Shown: positions 62,842 to 64,000 of the stretch, in pieces | How positions within the stretch are numbered: position 1 is the first letter of the stretch | Layout of the letters: every line of letters starts with the position of its first letter | Assembly: GCA_902168205.1 (NCBI GenBank) | Contig: CABHOK010000003.1 | Coordinates: forward strand, 1,984,001-2,048,000 | Reading direction: 5' to 3' | Source of the DNA: an uncultured Chitinophaga sp. | GTDB taxonomy: Bacteria; Bacteroidota; Bacteroidia; Cytophagales; Cyclobacteriaceae | DNA length: 64,000 nucleotides | The notes under the pieces: generated by a model | Seen by the model: the letters and a program-made list of their open reading frames with translations, nothing else | The model's database searches: none | Told to the model about the DNA's origin: nothing | Position numbers and translations under genes: made by a program

Positions 62842-63195
62842 GATGTACGAAAGTACGTGTTATTCTGCTATTCGGTTTGGAATTTTTTGAAGTAAAAAAT
62901 GAGGCTAATGGTAAATCCGTGTGCGTTAACATTCATTGCCGCGTGTTGTTAAATAAATTCTTTAAGTCACTTGAGCGCTGTCTTTCAAACATGTTTTCAA
63001 GTTTGCAAAGAAGCGCACATCAACGGTCAGGCTATCGGTGAAGCCTGGAACCGTATCTGGAATGAAGCGCATGAAATAGTCTTTTTCCGGGATGGTGAAA
63101 TGCCTTAAATCTGTTCTGCGAAGGCTGGTTTGAGGAAAATCAAATATGGCAACATGTTTGCATATACCCTATGCAGGTATTAAACCAAAAATTCT
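62842..63195 (+). other. intergenic region with a possible gene remnant
   Basis: An open frame 62953-63108, with a TTG at 62971, reads KEAHINGQAIGEAWNRIWNE and then HEIVFFRDGEMP before its stop. It looks more coding-like than chance but has no normal start and no family I know, so it may be the decayed end of a gene. No terminator or promoter is clear here. Confidence 0.35.
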
Positions 63196-63405
63196 ATGAA
63201 GCCGATCTTTGTTATTCTGTTACTGGTGATCGTGTTATCGTCATCAGCCTTTGTAATGATCTATAATTACTGGAAAGATATAGTAGAAGCGAATCCAATT
63301 CTTTTCGCCGCTGGTCTCATCAGTATTGTAATGAGTGGTGCAATCGGAATGCTATATATGATCATATCACGTCCGGCTTTACAGCCTGTACGCGTAACTA
63401 AATAA
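63196..63405 (+). CDS. small two-span membrane protein
   Basis: 69 residues, ATG 63196. Two membrane spans (IFVILLLVIVLSSSAFVMIYNYW and PILFAAGLISIVMSGAIGMLYMII) with a short loop and a basic tail (RPALQPVRVTK). No family is recognised. A strong terminator follows 25 bases after the stop, so it is a separate small unit. Confidence 0.5.
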   Translation: MKPIFVILLLVIVLSSSAFVMIYNYWKDIVEANPILFAAGLISIVMSGAIGMLYMIISRPALQPVRVTK

Positions 63406-63430
63406 AGGTTTTTTTGAGGGGGTATTTTTT

Positions 63431-63460
63431 AATCCAGTCAGAGGCGACTCTGACTGGATT
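63431..63460. terminator. terminator between convergent small gene and GH13 gene
   Basis: AATCCAGTCAGAG and CTCTGACTGGATT form a perfect 13-bp stem around GCGA, flanked by A/T-rich sequence on both sides (TATTTTTT before, TTGGCTTTT after). Both neighbours point toward it. Confidence 0.8.
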
Positions 63461-63483
63461 TTGGCTTTTATACAGGTTGTATA

Positions 63484-64000
63484 TTATTTCAATTCCAACA
63501 CCAGAACATATTTCTGTGGTACCGTTAGGGTAGCCTCTACGTTGTGAATGCGATCTGTCGTAACTTCTCTTCCCTGTTTAAAAGTTTTGATGCGTTCAGA
63601 GAAACGTTTCGGATCGATCTCCATCGGTTTGTCCTGCGTATTCATAATACACATTACCGTTTGCTGATCGTCATACCGGAAGTATACATATACACCATCT
63701 TCCGGAACATACTGCATCATCTTGCCGGTTTTTATAGCCGATGAATTTTTGCGGAAGTTGGCAAGCTTCTTCGTCCACTCGAAAGCTTCGTTTTCTTTTT
63801 CGGTTCTTCCTTCACGGGTAAACTTGTTTGCTTTGTCACCGGGCCATCCTCCGGGAAAATCAAGACGCACCCAGCCATCCGGGTTGGATATACCTTTCAT
63901 CAACACCTCTGTTCCATAATACATCTGCGGTATACCGCGGCAGGTGAGGAGCCAGGCCAGTCCCATCTTATGTTTATCCAGGTCTTCATTTACAACCGAG
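63484..64000 (-). CDS. GH13 alpha-amylase family enzyme (SusA-like), C-terminal part
   Basis: 172 codons remain and the frame runs past the right edge; the inner ATG at 63966 is not the true start. Features of GH13 cyclomaltodextrinase/neopullulanase-type enzymes from Bacteroidota are present: LAWLLTCRGIPQMYYGTEVLMKG, PDGWVRLDFPGGWPGDKANKFT, EAFEWTKKLANFRKNSSAIKTGKMMQYVPEDGVYVYFRY. It ends with a small beta domain (VTTDRIHNVEATLTVPQKYVLVLELK). With the glucan locus close by it probably breaks malto-oligosaccharides or cyclodextrins in the periplasm, as SusA does. The catalytic residues lie outside the window. Confidence 0.85.
   Translation of the reverse strand, partial: SVVNEDLDKHKMGLAWLLTCRGIPQMYYGTEVLMKGISNPDGWVRLDFPGGWPGDKANKFTREGRTEKENEAFEWTKKLANFRKNSSAIKTGKMMQYVPEDGVYVYFRYDDQQTVMCIMNTQDKPMEIDPKRFSERIKTFKQGREVTTDRIHNVEATLTVPQKYVLVLELK

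Overview
The window reads as chromosome of a Bacteroidota bacterium, most likely order Cytophagales. The signs are paired SusC/SusD outer-membrane proteins, type IX secretion (T9SS) sorting tails, SprB-like repeats, HmuY, many lipoproteins, and promoters of the Bacteroidota TAnnTTTG -7 type. TATA-containing words are strikingly common, even inside genes. I saw no rRNA, tRNA, CRISPR array or intact insertion sequence.

Layout. 1-3.1 kb: the start of a TPR-like gene at the left edge, then small uncharacterised membrane proteins and one frameshifted mini-gene. 3.9-22.7 kb: a co-directional cluster of very large exported proteins, the most unusual part of the window. It has a 1550-aa beta-rich protein, an Fn3 protein, an SprB-repeat protein with a T9SS tail, and a TANFOR-type protein with a zinc-peptidase motif and a C-terminal ADP-ribosyltransferase-like tip. 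Behind it come a probable immunity gene, an exported helical-repeat protein, a PKD-like lipoprotein and an outer-membrane barrel. I read this as a surface-displayed polymorphic-toxin locus. 22.7-25.8 kb: AT-rich orphan genes and a gene remnant, a GH114-like lipoprotein, a small membrane protein and ferritin, whose N-terminus needs a frameshift.

25.9-38.1 kb: an iron and haem block. It contains an orphan LuxR-type response regulator, a haem operon (hmuTUV, hmuS, TonB receptor, HmuY, CLCC-motif protein), and a siderophore receptor coupled to a PepSY membrane protein. The three promoters of this block each carry the same 17-bp palindrome right after the -7 element, which points to one iron-responsive repressor. 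38.5-41 kb: a YfiR-like protein and a HAMP-GAF-PAS sensor with no visible output domain. 41.3-43.3 kb: lipoprotein MsrA and a conserved lipoprotein.

43.3-59 kb: an alpha-glucan utilisation locus. A LacI-family regulator, GH31 glucosidase, sugar MFS transporter and esterase lie on the minus strand; susC, susD, susE-like and a T9SS-exported GH13 amylase lie on the plus strand. 59-64 kb: an MscS-type channel, a 190-bp element with inverted ends, a WalJ-like metallo-hydrolase, a small membrane protein, and the C-terminal part of a second GH13 enzyme running off the right edge.
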